Shown here piece by piece: positions 6,097 to 9,011 of a stretch of DNA of 9,011 bases. The notes under the pieces were generated by a model. It was not told the origin of the DNA, did not search any database, and saw only the letters and a list, made by a program, of their open reading frames with translations. Source of the stretch: Chitinophagaceae bacterium (GTDB taxonomy: Bacteria > Bacteroidota > Bacteroidia > Chitinophagales > UBA10324); the NCBI GenBank assembly GCA_023251195.1, contig JAHEZG010000152.1:1-9011 (forward strand), written 5' to 3'. Made by a program: the position numbers and the translations under genes. Every line of letters starts with the position of its first letter. Within the stretch, counting starts at the first letter, position 1.

Positions 6097-6305
6097 TTAC
6101 AGTTTCTGATGAACATACGCACAATTTCCAATTCCAATACGCATAGTATCTCAACTCAATACACACCATTTCGCATAACAATACACACAACCTCACATCA
6201 GCATACTAAGTGTTTCCGATTCATTTACACACCCACTCCATTCTGCTCCGGTAGCATCTTTCTTGTGATGACCTTCCGCCGTTGTTGGTCGCCCGACCAA
6301 CAACC
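6097..6305. repeat. Non-coding repeat-like stretch upstream of the T9SS remnant
   Basis: This stretch has no credible reading frame on either strand; the open frames here lack codon bias and domain features. It is rich in ACACAC/GTGTGT. It contains a 10-bp direct repeat CAATACACAC (6157-6166 and 6179-6188, period 22). ATTTACACACC (6223-6233) is the exact inverse of GGTGTGTAAAT at 5977-5987, inside the T9SS remnant. A strong hairpin closes it on the right (6281-6304). The abrupt change from sorting-domain codons to this sequence near 6090-6100 suggests an inserted or recombined element, possibly an interspersed repeat of this lineage. No transposase is encoded. Beyond it, 6306-6370 is plain AT-rich leader with no feature I can name. 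Confidence 0.4.
6281..6304. repeat. Perfect 11-bp inverted repeat (REP-like hairpin)
   Basis: GTTGTTGGTCG (6281-6291) and CGACCAACAAC (6294-6304) are exact inverse complements around a 2-base centre, so the paired stem would be about ten base pairs with a four-base loop. No T-run follows on either strand, so it is not a standard intrinsic terminator. Its GC content is well above its surroundings, which fits a REP-like or mobile palindromic element, or the end of the repeat-like stretch at 6097-6305. Confidence 0.8.
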
Positions 6306-6378
6306 CCAGTACCCAGCCTTTAAAATAATTTCACAAACAAATTTCTAAAATCAATTCAGCGCTTTAGCAATTGTATTC

Positions 6379-6387
6379 TTTCTTTGC
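6379..6387 (+). promoter_or_regulatory. Probable -7 box of the uvrA promoter
   Basis: TTTCTTTGC differs at one base from the common Bacteroidota form TATCTTTGC (consensus TAnnTTTG). It ends 11 bases before the uvrA ATG at 6399, so the transcript would have a very short leader. No clear TTTG -33 box is visible. No LexA-type palindrome was recognised between here and the ATG. Confidence 0.45.
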
Positions 6388-6398
6388 ACCCCCGAATT

Positions 6399-9011
6399 AT
6401 GAGCGAAGCAGTAAACGAAGTTGATTTTGATGTGGAAGCGCTGAATGTATATGGCGCGCGCGTTCATAACCTCAAGAACATTGACATCAGCATTCCGCGA
6501 AATAAATTAGTGGTCATCACCGGCATCAGCGGCAGCGGAAAATCATCGCTCGCGTTCGATACCATTTATGCCGAAGGGCAGCGGCGCTACATGGAAAGTT
6601 TTTCGGCTTACGCCCGTCAGTTCATCGGCGATATGGAGCGACCCGATGTAGATAAAATCACAGGGCTGAGTCCGGTTATTTCCATCGAACAAAAAACAAC
6701 AAGTAAAAATCCGCGCTCCACGGTTGGCACTGTAACAGAAATTTATGATTTCCTCCGTCTCTTGTATGCGCGCGCTGCCGAAGCATTTTCATATTCGAGC
6801 GGCGAAAAAATGCAGCGCTTCAGCGAAGAACAAATTCTCGAACAGGTAAAGAAAAATTTTGCGGAGCAAAAAATAATTGTGCTCGCTCCATTGGTGCGCG
6901 GAAGAAAAGGTCACTACCGCGAACTGTTTGAACAAGTGCGCAAGCAGGGTTACACCAAAGTTCGCGTGGATGGTCAGTTGCTCGAACTGAAAGATAAAAT
7001 GCAGGTGGACCGTTACACCATTCACGATATTGAATTAGTGATTGACCGAATCACAATGGACGATGAATCAGCCGAGCGATTAAAAAAATCAGTAGAGCTT
7101 GCGCTGAAACTCGGCAAAGAATTAATGATGGTGATGGAACACGAAACCAATCGTGTGCATTATTTCTCCCGCGCGTTTATGGATCCCACAACCGGCATCA
7201 GTTACGAAGACCCTTCACCCAATTCATTTTCGTTCAACTCGCCCTATGGTGCCTGCCCGGCCTGCAAGGGACTCGGATTTATTTATCAGATAAACTGGAA
7301 AGAAGTGCTGCCTGATAATTACAAAACAATTAATGCAGGGGGAATAAAACCACTCGGCTTGCCGCGCGAAAATTTTATGTTCGATCAGTTGCGTTCACTT
7401 GGTGCGAAATATAAATTCAATTTCGAAACACCCATCTACCAGATTCCGGAGAAGGCAATGAATGTTATTTTTTATGGAAGCGAAGATGAAAAAGTAGAAG
7501 TCAATCTGAACTTTGATGAAGTGCAGTCGTGGAATTACAACACCGGATTTGAAGGAGTGGTGAACATGATCAAGCGATTGTTCCGCGATACTTCTTCCGA
7601 CACGCTGCGCAAGTGGGCGGAAGAATTTATGGAAACAACAATATGCCCCGAGTGTAACGGTGCGCGGTTAAAAAAAGAAGCGCTCTTCTTCAAGATGGAT
7701 GATAAAAACATTGCGCAGTTATCAGCAATGGATATTGCATCACTGCGCAAGTGGATGGAAGGATTGGAAGACCGCATCAGTGAAAAACAAAAACTGATTG
7801 CACGCGATGTGCTGAAAGAAATTCGTGAGCGGCTGAAATTTTTATTGGATGTTGGATTGGATTATCTCTCGCTCGACCGCCCTGCACGAAGCATGAGTGG
7901 CGGCGAATCGCAGCGCATTCGGTTGGCAACACAAATCGGTTCGCAACTCAGCGGCATCACATACATTTTAGATGAGCCAAGTATTGGTTTACATCAGCGC
8001 GACAACGAACGACTCATCACGGCACTCAAACATTTAGCATCGCTTGAAAACACAGTAATAGTTGTAGAGCACGACAAAGACATTATGCTCGCCGCCGACC
8101 ACATCATTGATATTGGTCCGCGTGCCGGAGTGCATGGCGGAAAAATTGTTGCGCAAGGTTCGGTGAAAGAATTTCTGAAACACAAATCAGAGACGGCCGA
8201 TTTTTTAAGTGGAAAGAAAACCATAGCTGCTCCGAAAGAAAGAAGAAAAGGAAACGGAAAATTTTTAACCCTCACGGGTGTAACAGGCAACAACCTGAAA
8301 AATGTAAAAGTCAAATTCCCCCTCGGAAAACTGATAGGTGTAACGGGTGTAAGCGGAAGCGGCAAGAGCACACTCATTAACGAAACACTCTATCCGATAC
8401 TCAGCAATTATTCGTATCACTCCCACATGAAACCACTGCCCTATGAAAAAGTAGATGGGTTAAAAGAAATTGATAAAGTAATTGAGATAGACCAATCACC
8501 CATCGGACGAACACCGCGCAGCAATCCTGCAACATACATTTCTGTGTTCAGTGACATTCGCGATTTGTTTACCATGCTGCCCGAAGCAAAAATCCGCGGA
8601 TACAAACCCGGACGATTTTCTTTCAATGTAAAAGGCGGCAGATGCGAAGTGTGCGAAGGTGCAGGCATGCGAACCATTGAAATGAATTTCCTTCCGGATG
8701 TATATGTGAAATGCGAAAAATGTTTAGGCAAAAGATATAACCGCGAAACGCTTGAAGTGCGGTACCGCGGAAAATCCATCAGTGATGTTTTGGAAATGAC
8801 TGTTGACGAAGCAGTAGAATTTTTTGAGAACATGCCGCGCATTCACCGAAAAATAAAAACCATGCAGGATGTTGGTCTCGGATACATTCACCTCGGACAA
8901 CAGGCAACAACATTAAGCGGGGGAGAAGCACAGCGCGTAAAACTCAGCACCGAACTTTCGAAAAAAGATACCGGCAACACCTTTTATATTTTAGATGAAC
9001 CCACAACAGGT
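6399..9011 (+). CDS. uvrA: Excinuclease ABC subunit A, UvrA (3' end outside window)
   Basis: UvrA is the damage-sensing ATPase of nucleotide excision repair. A UvrA dimer with UvrB scans DNA, loads UvrB at the lesion and leaves before UvrC cuts. The visible 871 codons are open without frameshift and show the full double ABC architecture. Walker A of domain I is G42-I-S-G-S-G-K-S. The first Cys pairs are C286-P-A-C289 and C416-P-E-C419. Signature I is S500-G-G-E-S-Q-R and Walker B I is D525-E-P. Walker A of domain II is G650-V-S-G-S-G-K-S-T. The C4 zinc finger of the DNA-binding insertion is C749-x2-C752-x19-C772-x2-C775. Signature II is S840-G-G-E-A-Q-R and Walker B II is D866-E-P-T-T-G871 at the window edge. 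About 70 C-terminal residues are missing compared with the usual ~940. The ATG at 6399 directly precedes the conserved V-x-G-A-x-x-H-N-L-K-N start region, so the start is secure. The frame is not shared with any neighbour; uvrA appears to be monocistronic at its 5' end. Confidence 0.98.
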   Translation, partial: MSEAVNEVDFDVEALNVYGARVHNLKNIDISIPRNKLVVITGISGSGKSSLAFDTIYAEGQRRYMESFSAYARQFIGDMERPDVDKITGLSPVISIEQKTTSKNPRSTVGTVTEIYDFLRLLYARAAEAFSYSSGEKMQRFSEEQILEQVKKNFAEQKIIVLAPLVRGRKGHYRELFEQVRKQGYTKVRVDGQLLELKDKMQVDRYTIHDIELVIDRITMDDESAERLKKSVELALKLGKELMMVMEHETNRVHYFSRAFMDPTTGISYEDPSPNSFSFNSPYGACPACKGLGFIYQINWKEVLPDNYKTINAGGIKPLGLPRENFMFDQLRSLGAKYKFNFETPIYQIPEKAMNVIFYGSEDEKVEVNLNFDEVQSWNYNTGFEGVVNMIKRLFRDTSSDTLRKWAEEFMETTICPECNGARLKKEALFFKMDDKNIAQLSAMDIASLRKWMEGLEDRISEKQKLIARDVLKEIRERLKFLLDVGLDYLSLDRPARSMSGGESQRIRLATQIGSQLSGITYILDEPSIGLHQRDNERLITALKHLASLENTVIVVEHDKDIMLAADHIIDIGPRAGVHGGKIVAQGSVKEFLKHKSETADFLSGKKTIAAPKERRKGNGKFLTLTGVTGNNLKNVKVKFPLGKLIGVTGVSGSGKSTLINETLYPILSNYSYHSHMKPLPYEKVDGLKEIDKVIEIDQSPIGRTPRSNPATYISVFSDIRDLFTMLPEAKIRGYKPGRFSFNVKGGRCEVCEGAGMRTIEMNFLPDVYVKCEKCLGKRYNRETLEVRYRGKSISDVLEMTVDEAVEFFENMPRIHRKIKTMQDVGLGYIHLGQQATTLSGGEAQRVKLSTELSKKDTGNTFYILDEPTTG

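Noticed and set aside
6150..6190. Integron attC-like site (TGTTATGCG on the minus strand)
   Set aside because: No paired, inverse core sites at the right spacing, no cassette structure and no integrase were seen; the similarity is limited to a few bases.
6281..6304. Rho-independent terminator
   Set aside because: The stem is strong but no T-tract follows on either strand.
5943..6348. Two plus-strand open frames (5943-6146 and 6109-6348)
   Set aside because: They have no domain, signal or codon bias. The first lies antisense to the T9SS remnant and the second runs through the repeat-like stretch and hairpin.
6789..8842. Several minus-strand open frames inside uvrA
   Set aside because: The plus frame encodes an uninterrupted UvrA with all motifs. 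The minus frames are antisense shadows with no recognisable product.

Overview
The window looks like chromosomal DNA from a member of the Bacteroidota, probably an environmental lineage. The evidence is one secreted protein with a clear C-terminal type IX secretion (T9SS, Por) sorting domain, the remnant of a second such domain, a MORN-repeat/TonB-C fusion typical of the phylum, -7 boxes of the TAnnTTTG type, A-rich start contexts without strong Shine-Dalgarno sequences, and short AT-rich repeats of the sort scattered between Bacteroidota genes. The genus cannot be named from this stretch.

Layout. (1) Positions 1-85 carry a good leftward promoter for a gene outside the window. (2) 86-1189 (minus) encodes a secreted protein made of nine repeats of about 35 residues, of no family I recognise. 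(3) A divergent intergenic region holds an 8-bp-unit tandem repeat. (4) 1358-4558 (plus) is a co-directional trio: a membrane-anchored protein whose C-terminal half resembles a degenerate histidine-kinase ATPase domain, a 12-helix major facilitator transporter, and a secreted MORN-repeat protein with a TonB C-terminal domain. (5) 4582-5928 (minus, convergent) encodes a secreted seven-bladed propeller-like protein with a T9SS sorting domain. Two short repeat-derived segments lie inside that sorting domain. (6) 5932-6096 (minus) is the orphaned C-terminal end of another T9SS cargo. It ends three bases before the preceding protein's start codon and is cut off upstream by a non-coding, repeat-like stretch (6097-6398) with a perfect 11-bp-stem hairpin. 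(7) 6399-9011 (plus) is uvrA, running off the right edge after 871 codons.

How the genes work together: uvrA is an unlinked housekeeping repair gene. The trio 1358-4558 has spacings (53 and 22 bp) that allow co-transcription, but no shared pathway can be deduced. The secreted repeat proteins and the T9SS remnant suggest a surface-protein neighbourhood being reshaped by small repeats. No CRISPR array, transposase, tRNA or rRNA was seen. The least explained items are the 35-residue repeat protein, the degenerate ATPase-like membrane protein, and the repeat-associated truncation at 5932-6305.
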